Assembly (NCBI GenBank): GCA_015657535.1
Contig: JADHZB010001227.1
Location: forward strand, 21,172 to 85,171
Direction of reading: 5' to 3'
DNA: 64,000 nt
Source: Nephromyces sp. MM_2019
Lineage: Eukaryota; Apicomplexa; Aconoidasida; Nephromycida
In this document: one piece after another, positions 26,730-39,982 of the stretch
Position numbering within the stretch: position 1 is the first letter of the stretch
How the letters are laid out: every line of letters starts with the position of its first letter
Program-made: the position numbers and the translations under genes
The notes under the pieces: model-generated
What the model was told of the DNA's origin: nothing
Seen by the model: the letters and a program-made list of their open reading frames with translations, nothing else
The model's database searches: none

Positions 26730-28930
26730 CTTTGAAACTAACTATATAATCTTTTTGTTTTATAACATATCGGAACATATTACTACTGATTTATAATACC
26801 AAGAGCCTTTTGAATAAGACTGATTGATACCAAATATCAAATAACACTTGCTAAAGCTAATAATTATTTAAAAGCTGGAGGTTTTAAATTAAAGTTTTTA
26901 AATCTTATTAATAATTGAAAATAGATACCAAATTAGCTGTGATAAGATGAGAATATTCGACTAAATTTACATAACATATTACTTTAAATTGTTTCCTCTG
27001 TATTCACAGATTTCTTTAGTCAAATTAATCAACTTAAAATAATATGTTTTTATTTCTATTTAGAGCAACCTATATACTTAAGTAAACCAGTTCAATTTAC
27101 ATTTAATGGAACTAGATTTCACACTGGAAGCTCATTGGGTAATTAGCTTTCAATTCTCCTCGATTTTAAAATCGAACGAGTGTGGGTTAATTATAGTAAC
27201 TCAACCAAAATACAGTTAAACTCATAGATGAGTTGTATATGTCTCATAAATTCATTATATTATAAATAAAACATATTGTATATTCAATTTTTTGAAAACA
27301 AACGTAACAGACTAATTGTGATAATTAGAATAATAATAATAATAACACTCTTGTTTCTCAAAATAATAAACATAAAATTACCAAATGATTTTGCTAAACC
27401 CTGTGTTTATGTTTCGTTTTAAAAAATATAAAAATTAGGATCTAATAATAAATAATAAAATTTTCTATATTTCTTATTTATTTTGGAAAATATATGTTTA
27501 TAGAGAAATATCATTATTGAAGGAATTTACTGCTAACAATATCCTCACAAGCTTTTTGTTATATCATGGCTTTATAATTTATATTTATCATTAAGCTAGA
27601 TTTATTTATTTCATATAATAACCATGTAACATTTTACTAACAATCATGATACTTATTAAAATTCCAAAACATTAATTTCCAAAAAAATTTGCTAAATACA
27701 AATATAAACATATTTATCTACTTCTAACTATATCATAATTTCGATTATTTCATCAATATCTGTTATATTCATAATTCTTATTTATCTAGTACTGGTTTTG
27801 TTAATTTACTATCTCTGTTGATTCATTTTATTAGTAGTTTCAATTATTTTATCTTTAAGTTCAAAAGTCTCAAATGTATCAAGCATGCAATGAAATCTAA
27901 ATGCATTTGAAAAAAAAATTATATTAAATTTAAGCATCATTAATATCTAGCACTGAAAGCAGGATAGATAACATTTTAAATTTTTTTTCTTTAAATGTAA
28001 TTATTATATGGCTTAGAAACTGTTGTAATAAATTTTTCACAAAATATAATAATTATTTTCTTGACATCTTGGAAAAAAACTCTCACATCAATCAGTCAAA
28101 TTATACCTTGGCCCTTTAACAACAAAACAAACTTTTTCTAAAAACCATTTTCTTTGTTTTAAATATAATCTGTATAACTTTCAAAGTTTTGCCAATTTCT
28201 CCAAGTCCCTCTCTTTATAAAATTTGATAACTTAATTAAGTTTTTCAAGTTGATGGTAAGAAACTAAAAATATTTTTATATTTCTAACCATTCACAAAAA
28301 TCAGCTAAAAATTCCACCTATTCTTTACAGTTATTTCAAAAGTTTGGTTTCAATAATACAGTTAAAAATTTTAATCAACTCTTTAAATTGTGAGTTTCCA
28401 TTGATGCAAAGAACTTAAGTTTAATAGTTCTGTATATCATTATAAAATCAAATATATTTCAAGCCACTAACAAAATTTTTATAGTTTTGAATTGACTTAT
28501 AAGTTTAAAGCTTATTTTATAAGAAATGTTGATTAGAATAGCTTAATACATTAATCATGAATTTATAAATTTACAGGGTGGTTTTTGAAAACTGTTTTCA
28601 CATCCATTCTAAACACAAGTAATTCTAATAGCATATGTTTATATCAAAGCTATATAGTTGGAGAAAAAAATCTACCTAACAATTAATTAGACATAAATAA
28701 CGCCGTAGCCTGAAATTTGCTAAGATTTGCAAATTTATTAACTTTTATTTGTCTTACAATTGCAGAGTGCTTTGGGAACTTAACTAGAAAATTATTGTTT
28801 GATTTCTTATTTTCGGAAGAAGTTTGGGATTATTTTAGAAAAAGGTAAGTAATTCATTGCTATTAGTGTCAGATATATCCAAACTTTAATTTTTCCTCAA
28901 TTTTTCAGGCTCAAATTTTTATTTAAAAAA
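26730..28930. other. AT-rich intergenic region and 5' leader of the ApiAP2 gene
   Basis: About 2.2 kb of extremely AT-rich sequence with no coding signal. The right end contains a likely untranslated first exon: a strong donor AAAG/GTAAGT at 28845 and acceptor TTTTTCAG ending at 28908 define a 64-nt intron in the 5' leader, 22 nt before the ApiAP2 start codon. Confidence 0.5.
28845..28908 (+). other. 5'-UTR intron of the ApiAP2 gene
   Basis: GTAAGTAATT donor, pyrimidine-rich tract and TTTTTCAG acceptor; length 64 nt, like neighbouring introns. It lies between a non-coding leader exon and the exon holding ATG 28931. Confidence 0.5.
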
Positions 28931-31900
28931 ATGGCAGCGGAAACAAAGCTTCAGATGAAATTTAATAGCGAACTACCTACAATCTTAGATACAAAGTTCC
29001 AGATTCAGCCAATGAAATATTCAACAAATGGTGTTGAAGCAAATTATATGTTGAACGGTAAGCTTTGTGAACATGAAGCCATCGAGGATTTCAAATCAAC
29101 TAAAGATGCTGAAAAATTAGGTAGTGAGAATTTTAAGTTTCCCCAATGCCATGAATCTAAGCCTTTTGAGTATATAAAAAGTAATAAAAATACATTCGAA
29201 TCAAATCCTGATGACCAGTAAGTAAAGCTCGGGAAATACATAGCTAAGCTTTGAAGTTAATTTGTTATATTTTGCAATCTTTTAGTAGCCGAATTGGAGA
29301 GCTTTCAAACACAAAAGATTGCGCTAAGTTTGAAGACTCAGGAGATTATGAAGGCTGCAAGATCAATGAAGAAATCGATTGCTATACCTGTGAAGACAAA
29401 AGTGGCCCATATGATTCTAATAGGTTTTCAAAACGAGAAATTCAGTAAGTTCAGTTTCTTAATCCCAAACTGTTGTAAAATTAGCTATTCTGATTCAACT
29501 TTATTTAATAGTATTTGATAATATTATGAAATACAGTTAATCAAATTACCCTCTATAAAAATATTCTAATTTAGACAAGGCAGTAATGATGTAGGGTCAG
29601 GGGGCTTTCAAAATTGTGAAACAAAGGTAATAATTAGGCATTGATTCCTGGCTATAAATTCAAGGAAAATATTTCAATGCTGAGAATGTTGATAGTTTAT
29701 TATATAAATATCTATGTAATATAATTTATAAAAGAAATGTAAATTCCCAAATAAAATTTTGTTTTGGATATTCAGAATCAGTCATCGACTGACGAGAAGC
29801 TAACCGGAAATAATGAGGGATCGAGGAAAATTACAAATGAGGCTGAAGAAATATCAGATTTCATACCTAATTTACAGCAGCACTTATATGCTTGGCAGTC
29901 GCAAATTAGAAATATACAAGACAAGGAGTTCGAGTTTGGATATTCTAAAAGATTACAATCATATGAGTTGGAGAAAAGTGTGGAGGTTATGAAAAATCTT
30001 AGAAGTCTTGTAAGGGATCTTAAAGATTCACAAAAAGTGATATTATACATCCAACAAAACATAATTGAAACCCAAAATCAATTTAAAAAAATGTTGAATG
30101 GAAACCAAATAAACATACAAAGTGGGATTTTTGAGAATCCTATGTTAGATGAACATAGTCCGAAATTTTCACCATATATAGTTCAAAATAATACTAGTAA
30201 CCATTATTCAAGTCATATAGATATAGCTGATCTTATAAATGCTTTAAGTCCTAAGAATACAGCTGTTAAGCCACCAAGTCAAGAGATTTCAATTAAAACT
30301 CCTTCAGTAATATTCCCTGACCCTTTGACACAAGGCACAACGACTAGGGGGAAAAGATACAATGTTAAAGTTGAGGAAAATAATGAGTATAAAAACAATT
30401 CATTTAGTGATAAAAAAAGATCAAGAGGTGGGAAACCAGCCGTGAGAGATGAAACTCCAATTCCAGGTGTCAGATATGCTAAGGATCGCAACTCATGGGT
30501 AGCATTCTGGTGTGAAGGTGGTAGGCAAAACTATAAATCATTTAGCAACAAGAAGTTCGGTCACGAAAAGGCAAAGCAATTGGCAATTCGTGCTCGAATT
30601 GCATTCGAGCAGAATCATTTGGAAGAACAAGCTAATAATGTGCCTTCTCAAGATTATGATTATAGTGAACCAATGCTAAATGAAGGCTTTGATCATGATC
30701 CAAATTTTATGGAGCCAAATGGAGAGGATTTAGGTAGGTGCGATGGCTCTAAGAATATCAATCGTGGACAGTTCAATGGTATTCGCTGTAACCTTGCAAA
30801 TACACCGAGAAATGAGCTTCAGCAGCTAGCAGGATCGCTAGAAAATCCTAAAGGGGTGTGCTATGCTCCTAGTAATAATACCTGGATGGCTTATGGGGGA
30901 AATAGTTCAGGTATGAGGATGTGTAAGTCATTTCCAGTTCATAAATATGGATTTTTCAAGGCTAGGGAGCAGGCCATATTAGCTTTAGGGGGAAATCTTA
31001 AACATGATGCTCAGCAATTCAAAGGAAAGGAGGAAATTTTAGAGAATCTTTACATCCGTATGCAAATGTACGATTGCCCCATAGACATGCCAATGATTAA
31101 TTCTGAAAGAATCAAAAACATCATAGAATCATATAATGTAAAAAACCCTGAATATGCAACATTGTTAGTTAGCTCAGATGCTATGGAAAAAGATGTCAAT
31201 AGTTTTAATGCGGATGTGGTTTGTGAAGGTAGTAACAATGTTCCACTTATGTATGGGATAGACTCCAAAAACTCAAGAAATTTGGTCACAGATGTAAGTA
31301 CACAAGGTATATCAGTAAATACAGATATAAATCCAGATAAGAGTGTAAATGGGGTGCTCCTAAACTCGAATAAGACTTCACAAGAAAAACTTAATCAAAG
31401 TAATGAGCATGTTAAAGGTGTGAATTTCAATCGTCAATGCAATACATGGGCAGCTATATGGTATGTAAATGGAGTTCAGCAGGTAAAGTACTTCTCAGTA
31501 AAGCAATATGGCTATGATGAAGCTAAGCGTTTAGCAGTTGAACATCGAAAGAAAATTGATGCTCATAGATTAAAAACTTCAAAGGATAAAGGGAGTAGTC
31601 GAATCAGGTGTGGTTTCCGAGATAAATCTAGTAGTGTTACTTCTAATCATTCAATGGTGAGACGTCAAAGGAGTTCCCAAATAAATCATATAAACGAATC
31701 TATGCAGGATGGCTCAATTTCTAGTTTACATGAAATCACAGCTGCGATAACAAATTGCTTAGGGACACAAAATATAGAAGCTCCACAGGTCGATGTGGAA
31801 AGTACAATAACCAGCAGTCCAAATTTTGTAAATGGAACTCCTAGTTCTCAATCTTATGACCCGTTAAATAATAATTCTGAAATTACAAAAAAGTTTAGAA

Positions 31901-32007
31901 ATTATAATTACACGGATGAATCATATAATAAGGATTTAGCTCATAGAGAGGCTAATATTTCAGAGCAGGAGTTAAGTGTTGATGGTAACCAGGAGGTGGG
32001 AGTATAG
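28931..32007 (+). CDS. ApiAP2 transcription factor with three AP2 domains
   Basis: Exons 28931-29217, 29286-29444, 29575-29626 and 29776-32007; phases fit, 909 aa. Apicomplexan AP2 proteins are sequence-specific DNA-binding regulators of life-cycle genes. Domain 1 (about 396-446) has PGVRYAKDRNSWVAFW and KSFSNKKFGHEKAKQLAI; domain 2 (about 524-575) GVCYAPSNNTWMAYGG and KSFPVHKYGFFKAREQAI; domain 3 (about 712-763) KGVNFNRQCNTWAAIWY and KYFSVKQYGYDEAKRLAV. Domains 1 and 3 keep the usual strands and helix; domain 2 is more diverged, with Gly-Gly in the third strand. Before domain 1 lies KKRSRGGKPAV, a basic AT-hook-like patch. The N-terminal 390 residues are polar, with a helical stretch (YAWQSQIRNIQDKEFEF). 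The start is the first ATG after the leader intron. Targets cannot be read from sequence. Confidence 0.9.
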
Positions 32008-32954
32008 CAATCGAGGAAACATAAAGCTATCTTAATTATTTTTATTTGACATTTTAAATAATGGCTAACCATAGGATTGTTCTTACAATTTTAAAATTTG
32101 TGTGAAAAACCCTTAAGTTAATCTCAACAAACGTAAAATTTTAAAAAAACCAGTAGTTCAAGGGGTAAATCATTTTTTAAAAAAATCTACTTATTAAAAC
32201 CAAATTAGTTTTACAGTAGATTTATGTCCTGATTATCTTTTAATGAACTATGAGGGAAACCTCAACGAGCTAAAATATATGTTGGTATTTTAGTTGCTTT
32301 TAAAATGTTAAAAGTGTTCAAGATGTATTAAAAGGAATCATATTTATGTATCCTGTAGCTATTTTAGTAAGATGGGGTATAAGAAAATCGTTTTGAGTAA
32401 ATATACGAGTTTCATCTGCACATTTCATGAGATGTAGTGGCATAAAGGACCACTAATTATTGTAGGCTTCAGAGTTCTAAGATATATATTCAGCTTTATG
32501 GGAAATTTTCTAATATATTTAAAAATATTTATGTTAGTTTCATAAACACAGCAAAAACTTACTTGATTGTAGATGTGATAGGATAAGTTAAGTGTTATTG
32601 TGTATATTATACTCATAAGATTTGAATCAAACTCCCATAAAGTTAATTTTAATCAAAATTTTGATGGCTTATAGGTTGTGGTAAGAATTAATTAAATTAA
32701 GTAATGTAAATTAGCTATATAAGGCTAAAGTCTATATCGCATCAATAATAAGAGAGAGTTTATTACCTAGATGTTAGGAGCACTCGTAGCTATATAGGTA
32801 ATACAGCTATATAATTTGCATTCTGTTTTATATAAAATACATTTTTACCTCTATAAAATATATCTTGTTCTAAATAAACATAGTAAGTGAATTAGGGTAG
32901 AGTTTATATAATATTGAAAAGGCTATCTGATATTTAGAAAGAAATCATATTAAA
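32008..32954. other. Convergent 3' region, ApiAP2 / aldo-keto reductase
   Basis: About 950 nt, AT-rich, no exon seen. Short open frames on the minus strand (32425-32616) have no coding character. Confidence 0.5.
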
Positions 32955-34959
32955 TTACATACAATCAAAAGAGTAGTCATTTTTTAACAACTCTATTGCA
33001 TCTTCTACATATTCTTCAGCCCGTGCTCCTAATAAGACACAGTCAACTCCTGGGGTATTTATTAGGAATTTTAAGGCAAAATGCTAAAAAGAATAAGGAT
33101 CATTTAAATAAAGAAAACTTGTTGGTCTTAAATTAAAAGGGATTTACTTGTAGAGATTGATTTTCAGGTACATTATATTCCAATTTTTTATTGAGGTAAT
33201 CCCTTGTGTGTAAACCACTCTTATGTTTTGCTACACCATGGAGACGGTCAATCCATCCCTGTCATACATATAATCAATAAAGATTTCTGTTAAGATGCGG
33301 TGCTGAGGAGATCTTCATATAAATAGACACATTATGAAATTGTATATAGTTAACAATCATCAAGACTAACTTGTAATTTTTCAAATGCTTTATTTGAAGC
33401 ATCAAGGTGGTACTCCATAGCTGTCTTACGAATCATTGGGTATAAGTAGCCTTCTAGGTAAGAAACCCATTCAAATAAGGACATATTAAAGTCGCCAATG
33501 ACGACCTTTTCAGCCATATTCAATGAATCGACTACCCTGGTAAATTTTGACTCCGAATACTCTTGTTTTAATTCTTGTGAGTAATCAAGAAATTCTTGGG
33601 TATTATTTGGGTAGTCAGCAAGTCTCCAAGATCCCTTGTTTTCAGATAAAAGAAAAATTACACATTCATTTTGGGTATAGAAAATCAAAATAGTAGGAAG
33701 GAGCTACCTTTTCAGGGAAGGCATTAATAGGACGATTTACTAGCACATTTATGTTGTGTTTTTTTGCCCAGGGAATTGCACCAAATAGGGACTCAGTCTC
33801 AAATAAGTTTGCTGGGAGCTGTAATATTGAAAAATGATGCTCAGTTGATGAGCCAAAAACTTTGATTGCAGCTTGTTGTGCGAGGCAGATCGTTTCTAAG
33901 GTATATAGAGTAGGAAGAGTATCTTAAGTAAATTGTGTTTGGATAATAAGTTATTATATTCATTTTATTAATTTTTTGCTTTAAAAGGTAGTCTGAAAAT
34001 ATCTAATTTGTACATTTAAAGAGCCATATATAATAAATAAGGAAATACTTATATAAACCAAAATAAATATAAACTCACCCTGGTAAGGAAGAAAGTGTGT
34101 ATCAGAAGATTGTAAACTAAATGAGTTGGATGAAATACCGTAGGCCCTAATGGTCCCTTCTTCTTTGATGGTGTTTTCGAGGAATTCGAAGGCAAGAGCA
34201 ATTCTTCTAAAAATTTCCTTTTTGAAGGTCTCAATATCTTCTTTATTGTACGTGTGAAACTTTGATAAATTTTTAATTAAATAATTTTCAGGGTTGTGGA
34301 GGAGATAGAAATCAATGTAAGAAGTCTTTAAGCGTTGTAAGCTTTGATTTATCTGATCTTTGATAAAGTCGGGGTGTATACAGTGCATGTAATTCGGGTT
34401 GAACTCTACAATATCTGGAAAGCGTGTGTGAACATTTTCGAATCTTTTGAGATCGTTCCCACATAAATATCCACATTTGGAAATTATTTGGATGTCTTCC
34501 CTCTTTAGTGCATCCTTTGTAAGTAAGTCCGCGAGCACTTCTCCAATAGACTCCTCACTCTCACCATCAGTGTAATTGGTTGCTGTGTCAATCAATTTTA
34601 TACCTTAATGATTGTGTATGTATTTAGAAATATAATCAAGACAGTGCTAAATTCTACATGAATCTATTTTATGTCAAAAATGAAAAACTTCTTGAATGAA
34701 TAAGATGTAATTCAAAAGCATATTAAACATAAATACAACAATGAAATCAAATCATACAGACACTCACAAATATTTACAAAAATGGCTCAATAAAACAAAT
34801 GCACACACATACATTCTCACCATTACAAAGGGCATGGGATAGTGCATTCTTGTGTACATTAGCTCGAGTTAAGCGATAAGTACCAAATCCTATCTTGGAT
34901 AATAGTGTGGTTTTTTTTAACGAGTTTGAAGACATATTCATCGCATCATTCTGGTCCAT
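32955..34959 (-). CDS. Aldo/keto reductase family oxidoreductase, six exons
   Basis: Exons 34959-34821, 34603-34079, 33922-33708, 33634-33371, 33258-33148 and 33083-32955; phases fit, 460 aa. NAD(P)H-dependent reductase of the AKR superfamily with a TIM-barrel fold. The full catalytic tetrad is visible: D52 and Y57 in LIDTATNYTDG, K89 in IISKCGY, H149 in FYLLHNPE. Other family marks: IGFGTYRL at the N-terminus, SLQRLKTSYIDFYLL, RAYGISSNS, NVLVNRPINAFP and the C-terminal LKFLINTPGVDCVLLGAR followed by EEYVEDAI, which fits the cofactor-binding end. It is longer than the usual 320-350 aa; extra sequence lies after K89 and in a helical block around exon 4 (GSWRLADYPNN, SYLEGYLYPMIRKT). Closest in style to the D-arabinose/L-galactose dehydrogenase branch; substrate unknown. 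Confidence 0.88.
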
Positions 34960-37209
34960 CTTAGTGAATTTTTCTGTCTATTTTTTACAAAACCTTTCTA
35001 CAAAAATTGTATAAATTACGGGTATATATGTAACCATAAGAAGTGTCTAATTTAAACAAGTTAACAATTGTATATATTTAATTACGCATCATAGGATTGT
35101 CCAATAGGGATAAGTTCACAATTATTTGTGTTTATATATACATCTCAATCTCTATTTCTTATTTTGAGTATGTAAAATTAAATGAAGGGGATATTGCTTA
35201 TATTAAATTTTTTATAGTTGTAGGGTATGTATGTATGTATATGTGGGTAGAATTATATAGTTGGGGCTAAAATACACAAATGGGTGCAAAAATGCAAAAA
35301 TGGTTTTTTTTTGTTTGGGGAGTGTATATGTAAATATATATTTATATGTGTGTGTGTAATGAAAGTGGAAAAAATGATTATATTGAAAGTATATAAAAAG
35401 AGTTTCAGTCATTTAACGCTTTTATTATAAATTTTAAGCATTTTATGGAAACTCGTGCTAAAAAAAAAGAAAGATAGTTTTCTATTTAAACTCTAGCGCT
35501 CATTTAATCATTATTTGTTGTTTGTGTGAAGTCTTTGTTTCATACTATTTGTAAGTTTTATGTGTGTTAACTTGGTGTTTGCTTGGTCTTGATGTGTGTG
35601 TTAGTTTAATATGTGTATTATTTTATGTACACATAAGCTTGATATGTGCACTACAAACATCCTTGTACAAGTTTGATGAGTGGGAAAAATTTTGAGTGTG
35701 TGATATTGGTGTGTGGGAAAAATTTGCATGTGCATGTGCGTGACAGTGACATATATGGGCAGTTGGTTTTTGCGATGTAGATTTGTGCTGGGTTTAAAAA
35801 ATTGATATTTACCCAAATTGGATCTTTTCGGGGGGTTTACATGTAATTTATATATACCTTGATGTGTGGAAAGAAATATAAAATCTTTTTAAATTTATTT
35901 TGTGTGCTTTTTTTTAAACTTAAAGTGTATATTTTAATTACAATTTTAATTTTTAGCCTGAGAATAAATGTTTGAGTAAATTTTTCATCACATGTTTTGT
36001 ATATAATGAGAAATAATAAGGTATGTTTTGTGAGTATATGTGGTTTTTAATGCAGAAAACAAATATTAGGCACTCAATGATTTCTGTGGTGTTTGTGTTC
36101 AACATCAGTTTGCTTAATTGCCTTGTTAAATAAATTTTGCACATATAACGTGCTGAATTTAAACTATACAATTCAAGTAAACAATTTTTTCAAACATTTT
36201 TTAGTGTTTGTTATATAATTAAATGTGAGAATCAGTTTGGTTTTTTTGTTGTATAAACTTCAGAGATAATTTCGATTTTTAAACATTGATATTTGTTTTA
36301 TAAGTTTTAATTCATTAATGACATAATCTGAGTTTTAGCTATTTTACAACTATTTAGGATTGAATCATCCAAATACACAGTTTTGATTTAAGCAGTATGC
36401 TTCAAGACGATATAATATGAAAAGTCAATTTGCTAAGCACACAGAAGTGAATGTTTATGAGTTAGAATAGCTCTTTTAAACAAAATTTTAAAGACTAAAC
36501 CAGTTTTAATTATTCAATTATGCACAAGGGAAATGTATACTAGGAAGTTGTATGTCATATATATAATTACATATAATATGAAATGTTAATGGAAGCATTG
36601 AGAGTAGCCTGGTGTATTCATAGTAATTAATAAGTGGAATTTGTTATACGCTTTAACAAAATTGAATGTTTCCTATATACCCTTGCTTCCATAAGCAAGA
36701 TTTATATGTAATGTGTTGGATCTAAATATTAATCAATCAATCATACTCATAGATGACTGACTCTATTTTGTACATAACTTTTAACATTTATGTTTATGCT
36801 TTACTTAGCCTTGCATGTTTTCTACAGTAGTGATGCAGTAGCATAAGCACATTTTTACAGAACCTAAATATGTAAAGATATTTATATAAGCCAAACACAT
36901 ACATTAATGTATGTAATTAACAATCTTGACTTAACCCACACGCACTAACATATGTATCCACTCATTCACTTGTCCACAAATGAGCATATACAAGTACACA
37001 GAGATGCGCAAACGCGCTTACAAAGTACAAAAACATAAACCAGCACGCACACCCTCACGCACATACCCACACACAAGGTACTACTGGCACATGCTTTCAC
37101 ATCTTTAGTCGCATCTCTACACGCTCCTGCATCATCCCTTAACCAATCTTACTAGACTAACACACATGCACAAACAGAGTGAGCAATACAAACGCAAGCA
37201 TATTCACAA

Positions 37210-37221
37210 AAACACACACAC

Positions 37222-37285
<64 letters not shown>
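37210..37285. repeat. CA microsatellite, left of scaffold gap
   Basis: Starts with AAA(CA)5AC and continues as about 31 uninterrupted AC units to the gap. ORFs across it are repeat artefacts. Confidence 0.95.
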
Positions 37286-37335
37286 NNNNNNNNNNNNNNN
37301 NNNNNNNNNNNNNNNNNNNNNNNNNNNNNNNNNNN
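37286..37335. other. Scaffold gap (50 N)
   Basis: Exactly 50 N, a round placeholder size, between two near-identical CA repeats. Confidence 0.98.
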
Positions 37336-37347
37336 AAACACACACAC

Positions 37348-37409
<62 letters not shown>
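37336..37409. repeat. CA microsatellite, right of scaffold gap
   Basis: Begins with the same AAA(CA)5AC as the left copy and runs about 30 AC units, then degrades to CACACACAGAGCCACAC-type repeats until about 37490. Confidence 0.95.
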
Positions 37410-37411
<2 letters not shown>

Positions 37412-37806
37412 CACACACTAACACACAGAGTTACACACACACACACAGAGCCACACACACACACAGAGCCACACACACACACATATACACACGCACAAAT
37501 AAATATATACAACAGCCACACGCACATATACACAGCATCGACTCACATTATTCATGTATACTTAAATAATCACATAATTACATAGCACACCCCCCCTCCC
37601 TCCTCCCCAAACTCAGATGTACCCAAAATGACATAATTTTGAGCCATTACAACTAATCTTCTTTCAAATTAAATTATTTATAAATTTGGTCATCTTCCTC
37701 TCCCTCTCCCTCATCTTCATTTTATTAATATTTTTCTCCATTTCTTACCTAATTTGTTTTTTCTTAATTACCTCATATTTTGTTTTCTTGATATATTTTC
37801 TTCAAA

Positions 37807-38639
37807 ATGGCCAAATCAAAGAATCACACTAACCATAATCAAGTAGGTTTACCTTATGACCTGTGTGTATACGCTTTACAATTAAATATATCAACATGAG
37901 GACTAATCACACACTCTGTTTACAAATTATTATCAAATTGAATAGCTTGATGTGTGTAGGAAGTGTATGCTGATATCAGGATGTTTGCTCTACTTAGTTG
38001 TGTATAACTTACCCATAACTCATTCAATTATTTAATATTTCCTTAGATTTATAACCTAAACTTTTTAAAATAAGTTTAAACTGAAAGGTTATGATTTAAG
38101 TGAACTTCTTAAGCATATGTCATTCTTTTGCTCAGGATCGTATATATATACCTTTTTTTCTATACATTCTATACTGATTTATATTTATTTTCTCACAGAA
38201 CCACAAAGCCCACAGAAATGGCATAAAGAGGATAAAACCTACTAAAAAAATGCCATCTAAGGGGGTAAGTTATATAAACATGAAACATAACAGGCGATAT
38301 ACATTACATTCTTTGATACAATATACACATTAATTAATGCTATACACGTTTACTATTTCAAAGTCTGACATCTTGCAGTAACTACCTTTTCACTTGTTTG
38401 CGACTATGTGTACAATCTTATATAATTTTATTGATATAGAATAACAACTACTTAATAACAAATGCTTTTATACATTGAAAATATTTTGCTTATGATACAA
38501 CACCCATTATTCTTCAACTTCACCACCCTACTCATTGACAAATATACACATTTTCGATACACAGATGTGCCCAAAATTTGTAAAAAATCAGAGGTATTGC
38601 ATCAAGGGCATAGTTAAAGCTTTCAGGTCTAAAGAATAA
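37807..38639 (+). CDS. RPL29: 60S ribosomal protein eL29, three small exons
   Basis: Exons 37807-37842, 38199-38264 and 38565-38639, all phase 0, 58 aa. A small, very basic protein of the large ribosomal subunit. The N-terminus MAKSKNHTNHNQ, then NHKAHRNGIKRIKP, is diagnostic of eL29 (MAKSKNHTxHNQxxKxHRNGIKKP). Next come KMPSKGMCPKFVKNQRYC and a basic tail (VKAFRSKE). Introns are 356 and 300 nt, much longer than the exons, so the gene is invisible to plain ORF reading. The upstream flank is CA-rich on the coding strand. Confidence 0.93.
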
Positions 38640-39982
38640 ATTTTTCAAATAATTTTTGATTATATTTACATCTTTTGATTTGCAACTTTGTCTAAAATGC
38701 GTACAGAGTTTAATATAATCAATATTAAAATTTACACTTTTTTGTTTTATACAAAAAGCTGCTTAGATTGATTTAATTTGACTAAAACGACGAATTTATA
38801 AACTCAAATTCCAATAAATTTATTTAAATTTTCTTTATTAAAAAAGCGTATATGCACAATGATTGAGTGAGCTAAGATGAGTTGATAGTTAAACTATAAT
38901 ATTTAATCTATTAAAACTAAGTCAAGATACGTCTGTATATGTCTGTATCAAATTCTACAATTGAGAAAAACGTGTAAACATGGGTATGTAAAACTACTAA
39001 ATATGTTTAGAAATGTATACGAAAATTATGCAAAACATCTTTAGGACTTAGTAGGAATATATACAACTAAATGCAAAGATGCTGTGTATGAAAGTAAAAT
39101 TGAAATTGCAAATATAAGAAATAACTACAGTTATCGAAAATGATCAAACTGTTGAACTAGGAAAGCTAATAGTTTATTTCAATTGGATATATGTTTGTAT
39201 AAATAAAGATACTTCACAGTGCTAAACATATAACGGTATACAGCTGCAATTAACTTTGAAAACTAACACCCATGTTTAGCTACATGCTTTGCTTATGCTT
39301 AATGTTAAGCTACCAACTTTGCTTATATTTTGCCTTGTTAACTCAAACTTATATCTGTATTCTTTGTGCTCTCAAATTAATCCAATTCTATAAACTACGT
39401 GCTCCATCATATATATATATATATCTATATAGCACACATCTTTGCATATGCACACACATATATAGGTACATACACACCTAGGCACAAACACATACATAAC
39501 TATATACACACCATTTATACTAGCTTACCAAGAGATGAAATACACTTGTTATATCTATATAATGCATACAAATATTTAGGAATAAAAAGTATAAGATCAT
39601 CAGATCAAATTGACTTTAACTCTTAGTAACAATTTTCTCTCTCTCTACAGCTATATATATACATATAAATTCATATGTGATATTCTCTCTCATTCTCTCT
39701 ACAGTTATATATATTCCTCTGCGTCTCTCTCTATCATATACTTATTCTCACCTACTCCCTCCCATCGATATACTTAACTTCTTCACACTTACTCTCCTAC
39801 TCACCAAACATCTTATTTCTTGTGTAATCACATAAATGCAACTACCCCTACAACGGTGTCTAGCATTCATATTACAAATTATATATATATAATTACGATT
39901 TCTTTCTATATCGCGCATTACCCTTCATCATCAACAAATATATATCCAACTTTAATCAACGCACAACCTATAAGCACACAAC
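38640..39982. other. Upstream region of UTP10
   Basis: About 1.3 kb without exons. The right part becomes CA- and CT-rich on the coding strand (39380-39960) and holds two similar pyrimidine-rich pieces ending CTCTCTACAG followed by TATATATA (near 39640 and 39700), which could be 5'-leader splice acceptors. Confidence 0.5.

Larger units (their letters stand above)
34960..37806. other. Divergent intergenic region with TG-rich then CA-rich halves
   Basis: Between the minus-strand reductase and plus-strand eL29. Bases about 35160-36300 are rich in T and G on the plus strand, while about 36900-37600 are rich in C and A and contain the microsatellite and scaffold gap. The switch mirrors the divergent transcription directions. 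No exon seen. Confidence 0.55.

Noticed and set aside
37152..37585. Long CV/TH repeat ORFs on both strands
   Set aside because: They are translations of the CA microsatellite and of N bases.
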